Assembly: GCA_007120485.1 (NCBI GenBank)
Contig: SKNP01000182.1
Span: forward strand, 1-7,803
Length of the DNA stretch: 7,803 nt
Direction: 5' to 3'
From: Nitriliruptoraceae bacterium
GTDB lineage: Bacteria; Actinomycetota; Nitriliruptoria; Nitriliruptorales; Nitriliruptoraceae
Shown here: positions 1 to 6,441 of the stretch, piece by piece
How positions within the stretch are numbered: the first letter of the stretch is position 1
Layout of the letters: the number at the start of each line of letters is the position of its first letter
Translations under genes and position numbers: made by a program
The notes under the pieces: generated by a model
What the model saw: only the letters and a program-made list of their open reading frames with translations
Databases searched by the model: none
What the model was told of the DNA's origin: nothing

Positions 1-1
1 C

Positions 2-154
2 GTCGCCGATCTCAGCTTGCACGACGCCGCCGAGGTGCTCGGCAAGGAGTACAACGCGGTCAAGGCGCTGCACCGGCGCGGGCTCGATGCGTTGCGGGAG
101 CACCTGGCGCCGGCGGAGCGGTCCTCCGTCTCCAGCTCCGGAGCGTCGCGCTGA
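2..154 (+). CDS. ECF-type RNA polymerase sigma factor, C-terminal end (5' truncated by window)
   Basis: The reading frame enters from the left edge and ends with TGA at 152-154, leaving 50 residues. Residues 3-35 fit sigma-70 region 4.2, the helix-turn-helix that contacts the -35 element: a first helix with DAAEVLG, a turn, then the recognition helix NAVKALHRRGLDALREHL. The VKxLxxRxLxxLR pattern is typical of ECF (group 4) sigma factors. A Ser-rich tail of about 12 residues follows. Regions 2 and the linker lie outside the window, so the ECF subgroup cannot be assigned. ECF genes are usually followed in the same direction by an anti-sigma or membrane partner. Here the next gene downstream points the other way, and the next plus-strand gene starts at 6442. 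The product is expected to act in the cytoplasm with core RNA polymerase. Confidence 0.8.
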   Translation, partial: VADLSLHDAAEVLGKEYNAVKALHRRGLDALREHLAPAERSSVSSSGASR

Positions 155-170
155 CGGGGTAACGTCCCCG
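155..170. terminator. Possible short bidirectional stem-loop terminator between convergent genes
   Basis: CGGGG (155-159) and CCCCG (166-170) form a perfect 5-bp stem around a 6-base loop, starting one base after the sigma-factor stop and followed by GTTT. A second 5-bp stem, GCCGG/CCGGC, lies at 184-188/196-200. The position between convergent stops suits a terminator, but the stems are short and there is no real U-tract on either strand. The rest of 155-238 shows nothing else. Confidence 0.3.
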
Positions 171-238
171 GTTTCGCTCCGCAGCCGGTGGCCTCCCGGC
201 TGGCGATGTCGGCCCCGCAAACCGGCCTCGCGAACAGG

Positions 239-1009
239 TTACGGGTGACGTCTTGGGCGCGGCAGCACTTGCCCGAGCCCGTGTCTGAGGCGACCCGCCC
301 CCGGGCGCGGTCTCGGGGTCGTCGAGGGTGCCGGCGCGGACGCCCCGTCGATGTGGGCGATGAGGTAGATCGCGCGGTGGACCGGCTTGGTGAATGCGAC
401 CAGTGGCTTGGCTCCGTGAGCTTCGGGGTCGTAGCCGGACTGATCCGGTGGCGCGTCGAGCGGCAGGATGGTCGCGTCACTGCTGTGCCAGACGGGCTTG
501 ACGTACTCGATCTGGAGCCGGCTGGCCCCGACCTCGCTGAGCATCTCCGTCAGGTCCGACAGGAGCAGATGCGAGGGGTGCCCGGTCCAGTCCTGCCAGT
601 ACTGCTTCAGGCCGAGGGCGCGGAGGTAGGCCTCGTCCTCGAAGCTCGGGTGTCGGATGTAGAGGAAGTCGGTCGCCACGGACGCGGCGACCGACAACAT
701 CTCGCGTGCGAGATCATAGGTCGGTAGGTGCTCCAGGAAGTCGCACATGGACACGTAGCGAACGAGGGGGCGTCGTGGCAGGGCAGTGATGTCGCCGAGG
801 ACGACGTCCGCCCCGGCATCGTGTGCGGCTCGGACCTTCTTCGGGGCATTGTCGATGCCGAGGCCGCGCCCACCGAACAGCCGCGTGCACAACTCGACCG
901 AGCCACCGGTCCCGGCACCCAGATCGAGGAAGTCGTAGGCGTCGAGGTCGACGTCATCCAGACCTAGCAAGGTTCGCCCCTCGGCCGACGGCCTTCGCGC
1001 TGCGCTCAA
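239..1009 (-). CDS. Class I SAM-dependent methyltransferase (small, last gene of glycan operon)
   Basis: This is a 256-residue cytoplasmic protein with a Rossmann-type methyltransferase core. Motif I is FLDLGAGTGGS (residues 27-37). The end of strand 2 carries GIDNAP (51-56), the acidic SAM-ribose region. A LGDITALP segment (71-78) follows, then the post-motif VSMCDFLEHLP (86-96), as in Methyltransf_11/23-type enzymes. The substrate is not readable from sequence; the operon context suggests a sugar or glycan end. The chosen start is TTG at 1009-1007, which overlaps the TGA stop of the upstream gene in a TTGA, so translation is probably coupled. It gives a normal N-terminus about 25 residues before motif I. 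The last 35 or so residues are Pro/Arg-rich, contain three AGA codons (residues 233, 242, 253) and are not conserved-looking, so the 3' end may be degenerate or frameshifted. It is the last gene of a three-gene minus-strand operon. Confidence 0.82.
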   Translation of the reverse strand: MSAARRPSAEGRTLLGLDDVDLDAYDFLDLGAGTGGSVELCTRLFGGRGLGIDNAPKKVRAAHDAGADVVLGDITALPRRPLVRYVSMCDFLEHLPTYDLAREMLSVAASVATDFLYIRHPSFEDEAYLRALGLKQYWQDWTGHPSHLLLSDLTEMLSEVGASRLQIEYVKPVWHSSDATILPLDAPPDQSGYDPEAHGAKPLVAFTKPVHRAIYLIAHIDGASAPAPSTTPRPRPGAGRLRHGLGQVLPRPRRHP

Positions 1010-4000
1010 CCCGACAACACCTTGGCCAGTTGTGCGGTTACCTGGTTCCAGTCGCGGCGTGTGGCCGTATCGAGCCCAGCCTCGATGAGCCGCGCTGCCA
1101 GCGCATCGTCGTCGAGGACGCGATCGATCGCGGCACGCAGGTCCGCGGGATCGTCGCTGTCGACCACCAGGGCGTTGTGCCCGTCGACGACGTACTCACC
1201 GGAGCCACCGTCGTCGGTACAGACCACGGGCACGCCGCACGCCATCGCCTCCAAGCACGGCAGGTTGAAGCCTTCCTGGCTGGACGCGGACACGAACACC
1301 CGCCCGCGGCTGTACTGCCACGACAGGTCACCCTGGCTGACCGAGAGCTCCACGAGCTTGCCCAGGCGCAGCCCGGACGTGGCGTCGTCCACCAGCGCGG
1401 TGCGCTTACGAGGTCGCCGGGAGCCGTAGCAGATCACATCGTGGTCGATGGCGGCTGGTCGAGGCGTGAACTGACGCAGATCCACCGCACCGGGGATGAT
1501 CGCGTCGATCTCGACCCCGGCTTCGGTCCCGACCAGCGACGCGGTCCAGGGGGAGTTCGCGAGGTTCGTCGAGACCTTGCGGGCGAACGCGTAGAAGTCC
1601 TCCACACCGCGCTCGCGATACAGGTGGTAGGCGTCGAGGTGGTAGGCGAAAGCACGGTCAGCGTCCAACGAGTCCAACGCCCACAGCACGTCCGGATCGG
1701 ACACCAGCACCACATCGAAGGACCGTGCCGCCGCTTCCGCCAGTTTGACCGCAGGGGCCCGCCGCGGCAGCCACGGATGGTCGTCGCCGTCGTCCAAGCT
1801 CACCAGTGTCACGTCCCATCCGGCCGCGGCGAGCCGGTTGGTCATCTCCACCGCGCGGCGGATGCCACCGACCGGCCGCAGGTGTGGTTGCAACCAAGCG
1901 ACGCTCGGTCCCGGGCCAGGGATCCCCGGACCGCGGTCACCCTCGTCAGCGACCTGAAGGGCGGCATGCGCGCGAGCCCGCACCATGTCACGACCCAGCC
2001 GCATCTCGCGGGTGCGCGAGGTGATCGCGTCCTCACCGTGTTTGGCGATGAGTCGCTTCTGCGAGTCCTTGCTGATCGTGTCGCGCTGCTGCGACGAGTA
2101 GCTGCGCGACTTCGCGTGGTAGACGAAGCAGTCGTCGGCGATCGCCGCGGTGAAGCCCGCCTGCGACACGCGGATGGATAGGTCGTCCTCCTCGCCGTAG
2201 CCGCGCGGGAACGAGGCCACGTCGAGTCCACCGACGGCGTCCAACGCCTTCCGGGTGACCAGGTAGCAGAACCCGTTGATCAGCGGGACGTGCGGTCGGA
2301 TGCGAGCACCGCGGTGGCCCAACCGCTCGTTGATCGCGGGGACGTCCGCTGGATCGATGTCGGGGTTGGTCGACCAGGAGCCGTCCGCGTCGACCACCTC
2401 GGGGATGGACTGCCAGCTGGCCGCGTTCGACCATGGCCCGACCACGCCGATCGCCGGGTCGGACTGTGCGCAGGCCAGCATCCGCTCGAGCCAGTCCGGT
2501 CCGACGATCGTGTCCGAGTTGAGCAGCACCACCGCTGGTAGCCACGAGGCATCGATCCCGGCGGTGCACGCGACCGAGAAGCCGCCGGCTTCGTCGCGAC
2601 GGATCAGCTGCGCACCGAGCCCCGCGGCTGCATCGCGTAGCGCCGCAGCGGTGTCCGGACCGCTGCCATCGTCGACGATGATCAGCTTGTGGACGCGCAG
2701 GTTGGTGTGCTCGACCACGGAGGCCAGGCATCGCCGCACGTCGTCCAACGCATCGTGCACGGGGATGATGATGTTCGCGTGGGCCGGGGGCGCCTGCCGG
2801 GGGGCTGCCGTGCCATCGGACCGTTCGGGGCCGGCCTCACCGCCCTGTTCGGCAACGTCGAGGTGGTCGCTCACGCCCGTCGGTGGTCCTCCGTCAACGG
2901 CGGTCGTGGCTGGCGAGTCGCTCGACGCGGACGGACGCGCTCCGGGTGAGGTAGCAGCCACCGGCGCGGCCGGCCGCGGGGGCGGGTGCCGGTCCCGCGC
3001 GTCGGTTCGGTCCTGCCCGAGTCGTAGCGCAGCACCCACGCTGTTCGCCGCTGCCAGACCGATCCGCACCACCTTCCGACCACGGATCCGTCCCAGTTCG
3101 GCCTCGAGCCAGCGCGCGCGACGGCGCCACCCATCGGCGATCGCGGCACGCTGGTTGGCGGCCTCCTGCTGCCGGGAGACCTCGGCGCGCAGTGCATCAC
3201 GTGCCTGTTCGGCTTCCTTCAGGGCCTGCGCCGTCCGAACCAACTCGTCGTGGGTCGATGCCTGCTCGTGAGCGGCTGCCTCGAGCTCGGTGCGTCGTGC
3301 CTGGACGTCACGCTCTGCCGTTCGTCGTGCCTCGGTCTCGCGTCGTGCCTCCTGCCGCGCCTGGGTGAGCTCGTCTCGGACCGCGGCCGCGTCGTCCTTC
3401 GCCTCGCGGTACGCGTGTTCGGCTGCGGTCCGGGCGCTCTTCTCCTCCCGAGCCGTGACCGCCTGGTCCAACCGGTCGCGTTCGACCGTCTGGAGGTGGA
3501 CGCGTTGGGCCGCGGTCGGAGCGATCGTGCCCAGTACCTCGACGACCGGGGCGTCGTCCGGGTACGACGCGGGATCGCGCAGGACCCCGAGCCCGTGGAG
3601 CCCCGGCAGTTCGAGAAGACGCAGGTCGGTGTCGGCCTCGGCGATGAAGTCCTCGACGGCGGTGAGGACGCCGTTGGCCAGGTCGTGCTCGTAGATCGCG
3701 TTGGCGAGGTGGGCGTTGAAGCCGCCCTCGATCTGCGGCTCGGCCAGGTCCGGCCGCAACCCGAGGTGGCGGTACGGCTGGCGGTGAGCTTCGGGGATGG
3801 CGTCCGGGTCGTAGTAGAGGTCGCGGCGCCCGTACGGCCAGTGGATGTCATGCAGCAGGACCAGCGGGAACGTCCCCGACCCGGGGGGCTGCCGCTTGGC
3901 GATCAGCCGCAGCTCGCGCAGGACCGTGTAGTGGTTGTGGTCGCCGTCGACCAGGACGACGTCGGCAGCGTCGATGCGAGGCAGCGCGTTGAGGCTGCGG

Positions 4001-4218
4001 TCGAGGTGCAACGTGGCGACGTCACCGTTGGCTGCCCGCCAGGCGCTCGGCTCGAACGCCGGCACAGGGTCGATGACGTGCAGCGCGGCGTCGTGGGCTC
4101 GGCACCAGTCGACGAGGTTGTGTGTGTTGCCGCCCTCGTCGGCGCCGATCTCCACCACCACCTCGGCCGCCGCAGCCTCGAGGAGCGGCTGCACGATCGA
4201 GTCCCACACACGACGCAT
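1006..4218 (-). CDS. Methyltransferase / coiled-coil / GT2 / GT4 multidomain glycan synthase
   Basis: The product is a 1070-residue fusion. Residues 1-215 are a class I SAM methyltransferase: motif I VVEIGADEGGN (21-31), acidic VIDPVP (48-53), LVDGDHNHYTVLREL (89-103) and LLHDIHWPYGRRDLYY (121-136), as in methyltransferases of polysaccharide clusters. Residues about 243-375 are a charged Ala/Glu/Arg heptad-rich coiled coil, then a basic-hydrophobic stretch (378-400) and a Pro/Ala/Ser linker to about 478. Residues 480-705 are a family 2 glycosyltransferase with IIVDDGSG (513-520), NSDT metal-binding motif (567-570) and GEEDD acid/base motif (675-679). Residues 772-1070 are a GT4 (GT-B fold) transferase with GGIRR (784-788) and EX7E at E982/E990, then ACGVPVV. 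All four parts keep their key motifs, so it is probably active. Start ATG 4218 has AGGGAA upstream, overlapping the previous stop. Sugar and linkage specificity cannot be told. Confidence 0.9.
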   Translation of the reverse strand: MRRVWDSIVQPLLEAAAAEVVVEIGADEGGNTHNLVDWCRAHDAALHVIDPVPAFEPSAWRAANGDVATLHLDRSLNALPRIDAADVVLVDGDHNHYTVLRELRLIAKRQPPGSGTFPLVLLHDIHWPYGRRDLYYDPDAIPEAHRQPYRHLGLRPDLAEPQIEGGFNAHLANAIYEHDLANGVLTAVEDFIAEADTDLRLLELPGLHGLGVLRDPASYPDDAPVVEVLGTIAPTAAQRVHLQTVERDRLDQAVTAREEKSARTAAEHAYREAKDDAAAVRDELTQARQEARRETEARRTAERDVQARRTELEAAAHEQASTHDELVRTAQALKEAEQARDALRAEVSRQQEAANQRAAIADGWRRRARWLEAELGRIRGRKVVRIGLAAANSVGAALRLGQDRTDARDRHPPPRPAAPVAATSPGARPSASSDSPATTAVDGGPPTGVSDHLDVAEQGGEAGPERSDGTAAPRQAPPAHANIIIPVHDALDDVRRCLASVVEHTNLRVHKLIIVDDGSGPDTAAALRDAAAGLGAQLIRRDEAGGFSVACTAGIDASWLPAVVLLNSDTIVGPDWLERMLACAQSDPAIGVVGPWSNAASWQSIPEVVDADGSWSTNPDIDPADVPAINERLGHRGARIRPHVPLINGFCYLVTRKALDAVGGLDVASFPRGYGEEDDLSIRVSQAGFTAAIADDCFVYHAKSRSYSSQQRDTISKDSQKRLIAKHGEDAITSRTREMRLGRDMVRARAHAALQVADEGDRGPGIPGPGPSVAWLQPHLRPVGGIRRAVEMTNRLAAAGWDVTLVSLDDGDDHPWLPRRAPAVKLAEAAARSFDVVLVSDPDVLWALDSLDADRAFAYHLDAYHLYRERGVEDFYAFARKVSTNLANSPWTASLVGTEAGVEIDAIIPGAVDLRQFTPRPAAIDHDVICYGSRRPRKRTALVDDATSGLRLGKLVELSVSQGDLSWQYSRGRVFVSASSQEGFNLPCLEAMACGVPVVCTDDGGSGEYVVDGHNALVVDSDDPADLRAAIDRVLDDDALAARLIEAGLDTATRRDWNQVTAQLAKVLSG

Positions 4219-4223
4219 CCTGG

Positions 4224-4229
4224 TTCCCT
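4224..4229 (-). promoter_or_regulatory. Ribosome binding site overlapping upstream stop codon
   Basis: On the minus strand the TAG stop at 4230-4228 runs into AGGGAA (4229-4224), five bases before the ATG at 4218. The stop/SD overlap supports tight translational coupling of the two glycosyltransferase genes and confirms 4218 as the start. Confidence 0.6.
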
Positions 4230-6162
4230 ATCCGAGGTCGGTGAGCCGCAGCAACCGCCGCTCGACCCGCGGTAGGCGGGCGAGCAGGCGACGGGCGGCA
4301 AGCATGATGGGCGACTGGCGGCGAGCCCGGACGAACCGCGCGCTCCGCACGATCACCGGTCGGCCCAGCCGGACCACGACGCGGATCGCACGAACCCGGG
4401 GGAGGCGGTCGCGCGCGGTGAAGTACCGCTGCATCCAGCCGGCCACCGATCGGGCGACGTCCAGGTTCCGCTGGAAGTCGTCCTCGGGGCAGTCGGGCAA
4501 GCGTGGGACGTCCGGGTCGGGCGCGGTCCACTTGTCGAACAGTACGCGTCGGTTGGCGGCCCAGCGCGTCTCGTAGTCACCGAGCTTGGGTCCGGCTGTG
4601 CCCTTGCCGACGTGCTCGACCAGCACCCGCGAGTCGAACACGATGTCGCGGTCGTTGACCCACAGCTTGAAGCACAGGTCGATGTCCTCGGCAGATGCGA
4701 CCGGGAACTCCTCACCCCAGGCGCCGAGCGACTCGACCAGGTGACGGTCGAGGAGGTAGAGCACCGCGCTCGGCGGGGACTCGAACCGCGGCAGGTGCTC
4801 GACCGTGGTGCCCGGCTCCTGCCGGACGGTGTGCTGGTTGCCGGCGACCGTGACGGCCGGGACGGCCAGCGCCCGGCGGCCGTCCGCTTCCAACGACTCG
4901 ATCAGCGGTGAGGCCCAGCGCGGCGGCAGCCGGGTGTCGTTGTTGACGAACGCGACCCAACGGCCCCGGGCCCTCTGCAGCCCGGCGTTCATCCCGCCGG
5001 CGAAGCCGAGGTTGGTCTCGTTGAGCACGGGCACATCTGCGGCCTGGCTGGCGTAGGCCGCCGCGTCGGCTCCGGAGCCGTTGTCGACCAGCACCAGTTC
5101 GTACGGCACGTCGGTGTTGCGACGGATGCTCTCAACGCACCGCTGGGTGTGATGGCGCTGGTCCCACTGCGCGACGATCACGCTCAGCTGCGGATGCTCG
5201 GACGTCTCCCGTCGGTTCGGGGCGAGTTCGAGCGGGCGTGGCGCGGGGTCGTCGCACACCTGCTGCAGGTGCGCCTCCATCTCCTCGGCCGCCCGGTCCC
5301 AGTCGAACCGTGCCGCCGTCGCCAACCCGTTGGTGGTCAGCCGTTGCCGCAGTTCGGCGTCACCGCGTACACGCTTGATCGCGGCCGCCATCGACTCCGG
5401 ATCGTCGGGCGGCACGACCAGGGCGGTCTCACCGTCGACCGCGTACTCCCGACAGCCGCCGTTGTCGGTGGTGACCAGCGGCACGCCGCAGGCCAACGCT
5501 TCCAGGCCCGGATGACCGAACCCTTCGGCGCGGCTACCGACCACGAACACCTCGGCCTTGCGGTACTCCCGGGCCAGCTGGTCCTGGCGGAGGTGCTTGT
5601 GCGCGTACTCCTCGACGGGCAGCCCGAGCAGCGTCGCTGCCTCGTGGATCAGCGCGGTGCCCTTCCACCCGCGGTGGTCACCGACGCACAGGATGGGGTA
5701 GCGCGGTCGGACGTCGACGGGGTGGAACTGCTGTCGGTTGATCCCCGTGGGCACCACCGGCGGGCGATGCCCGGTCTCACGTTCCAGCTGGTCCGCGGTC
5801 CAGCGGCTGTTGGCCAGCTGCAGGTCGACCGGGGCACGGCAGGCCTCCCACGTCGCGGCCTTGTCGTAGTGCCAGGCGGCGTGCAGCGCGTAGAACACGC
5901 GGCGTCGCGCCCGTGTGAACCGCTCGAGCTGGTGCCACTGGGTCTCCTCGTTGAACAGCAGCACGTCCAACGTGTCGTCGAGCCCTGACCCGATACCGCG
6001 CACGTCGGCATCACAGCGCATCCAGTCGCACCGAAGGCGCTCACCGTCGGGGAGGTAGAAGGTGACGTGGTGACCGCGTGCCACGAGACGGTTGGCGAGC
6101 TCCACCATCCGTCGGATGCCACCGAACCGCAGCAGGTGCGGTTCGAGCATGCCGATCCGCAT
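4228..6162 (-). CDS. Bifunctional GT4-GT2 glycosyltransferase
   Basis: The product has 644 residues from ATG 6162 and carries two transferases. Residues 1-300 are GT4 (GT-B): N-terminal MRIGMLEPHL, the glycine-rich FGGIRRMVEL (13-22), GDHRGWKG (161-168) and EX7E at E213/E221 in EGFGHPGLE, then ACGVPLV and DNGG. Residues 325-545 are GT2 (GT-A): LVLVDNGSG (356-364), VNNDTRLPP (406-414, metal site) and AEDIDLCF (491-498, catalytic acid region). Residues 584-644 form a very Arg-rich, hydrophobic-alternating tail without a clear transmembrane span, perhaps a peripheral membrane anchor. An in-frame ATG at 6201 would add 13 basic residues. The shorter start is preferred because GGAGGA lies 8 bases before 6162 and the protein then begins at the first beta strand of GT4. 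It is the first gene of the operon, so it probably shares the promoter region 6163-6441. The donor and acceptor sugars are unknown. Confidence 0.9.
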   Translation of the reverse strand: MRIGMLEPHLLRFGGIRRMVELANRLVARGHHVTFYLPDGERLRCDWMRCDADVRGIGSGLDDTLDVLLFNEETQWHQLERFTRARRRVFYALHAAWHYDKAATWEACRAPVDLQLANSRWTADQLERETGHRPPVVPTGINRQQFHPVDVRPRYPILCVGDHRGWKGTALIHEAATLLGLPVEEYAHKHLRQDQLAREYRKAEVFVVGSRAEGFGHPGLEALACGVPLVTTDNGGCREYAVDGETALVVPPDDPESMAAAIKRVRGDAELRQRLTTNGLATAARFDWDRAAEEMEAHLQQVCDDPAPRPLELAPNRRETSEHPQLSVIVAQWDQRHHTQRCVESIRRNTDVPYELVLVDNGSGADAAAYASQAADVPVLNETNLGFAGGMNAGLQRARGRWVAFVNNDTRLPPRWASPLIESLEADGRRALAVPAVTVAGNQHTVRQEPGTTVEHLPRFESPPSAVLYLLDRHLVESLGAWGEEFPVASAEDIDLCFKLWVNDRDIVFDSRVLVEHVGKGTAGPKLGDYETRWAANRRVLFDKWTAPDPDVPRLPDCPEDDFQRNLDVARSVAGWMQRYFTARDRLPRVRAIRVVVRLGRPVIVRSARFVRARRQSPIMLAARRLLARLPRVERRLLRLTDLG

Positions 6163-6170
6163 GTGCCTCT

Positions 6171-6176
6171 TCCTCC
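6171..6176 (-). promoter_or_regulatory. Ribosome binding site deciding the start at 6162
   Basis: Minus-strand GGAGGA (6176-6171) lies 8 bases before ATG 6162-6160, a near-ideal Shine-Dalgarno. It falls inside the extended frame from ATG 6201 and argues for the shorter protein. Confidence 0.75.
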
Positions 6177-6238
6177 GTGCCCCAAGTGCCCGTCGACGCA
6201 CCGCCCCAGCGCGTCATGCGCACCGTACCGACGTGGTT

Positions 6239-6258
6239 ACGCAGCGTCGTAGCTGCGT
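6239..6258. repeat. Perfect 7-bp inverted repeat, 6-base spacer (possible operator)
   Basis: ACGCAGC (6239-6245) and GCTGCGT (6252-6258) flank GTCGTA. It lies about 77 bases upstream of the glycan operon start, inside the likely promoter or leader. It could be a dimeric regulator site or an RNA hairpin; no U-tract follows on either strand, which argues against a terminator. Confidence 0.5.
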
Positions 6259-6337
6259 CGGTGCTCCCCGAGATCCGACACGATCACCCCGGTGGCGGGG
6301 AAGAGTGCGACGGCGGGCGGCGGGCCGGGTCTGCGAA

Positions 6338-6354
6338 CACCTCCTGTCGAGGTG
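6338..6354. repeat. Perfect 6-bp inverted repeat, 5-base spacer
   Basis: CACCTC (6338-6343) and GAGGTG (6349-6354) flank CTGTC. It sits about 88 bases before the plus-strand gene at 6442. It is a candidate operator half-site pair, but one this short is not rare in GC-rich DNA. Confidence 0.35.
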
Positions 6355-6386
6355 ACCGCTCTGCGCTCAGGGCGCACGTTGCTCAC

Positions 6387-6401
6387 GGCGGGGAACCCGC
6401 C
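6387..6401. repeat. Compact GC-rich hairpin with GAA loop upstream of membrane-protein gene
   Basis: GGCGGG (6387-6392) and CCCGCC (6396-6401) pair around a GAA triloop, 41 bases before ATG 6442. It overlaps the GGAAC that looks like an ECF -35 element. It could be a leader hairpin or a chance structure. Confidence 0.35.
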
Positions 6402-6435
6402 CCGTACCCCGGACGGTGCCCTCTCACGCTGACGC

Positions 6436-6441
6436 GAGGAG
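6436..6441 (+). promoter_or_regulatory. Ribosome binding site abutting the start codon (unusual spacing)
   Basis: GAGGAG directly touches ATG 6442 with zero spacer, whereas 5-9 bases is usual. An in-frame TGA at 6430-6432 rules out an earlier start. The next in-frame ATG (6496) has no Shine-Dalgarno. The 6442 start is kept, but initiation there may be weak. Confidence 0.45.

Larger units (their letters stand above)
6163..6441. promoter_or_regulatory. Divergent intergenic region (promoters expected, none convincingly identified)
   Basis: This 279-base gap separates the start of the minus-strand glycan operon from the start of the plus-strand membrane-protein gene, so it should hold promoters for both. 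It contains perfect inverted repeats at 6239-6258, 6338-6354 and 6387-6401. A GGAAC at 6392-6396 resembles the -35 element of ECF promoters on the plus strand, but I see no good matching -10 about 16-18 bases downstream, so no promoter is called. There is no convincing protein-coding frame, tRNA or riboswitch in it. Confidence 0.5.

Noticed and set aside
823..2181. 452-codon open frame on the plus strand
   Set aside because: It lies antisense to the two minus-strand genes whose products carry clear methyltransferase and GT motifs. Its own translation is Arg/His/Val-rich with no domain, a shadow of GC-rich codon bias.
3250..4275. 341-codon open frame on the plus strand
   Set aside because: It is antisense to the methyltransferase/coiled-coil part of the fusion protein and has no recognisable motif; the long Val/Asp/Arg frame is expected from the opposite strand codon pattern.
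6163..6201. 13-residue N-terminal extension (MRRRALGARRKRH) of the GT4-GT2 protein from ATG 6201
   Set aside because: A strong GGAGGA sits inside this stretch at ideal distance from ATG 6162, and GT4 domains normally begin at the MRIGML-type strand.
185..6296. 8-base CCGGTGGC shared by both cassette flanks (185-192 and 6289-6296), considered as a target-site duplication
   Set aside because: With flanks of about 84 and 280 bases at this GC content, one or more shared 8-mers are expected by chance. No terminal inverted repeats, transposase or integrase are present.
6379..6408. TTGCTC / TACCCC as a housekeeping promoter for the gene at 6442
   Set aside because: The -10 match is poor (no TAnnnT) and the spacing was chosen to fit; it is not better than chance in this region.
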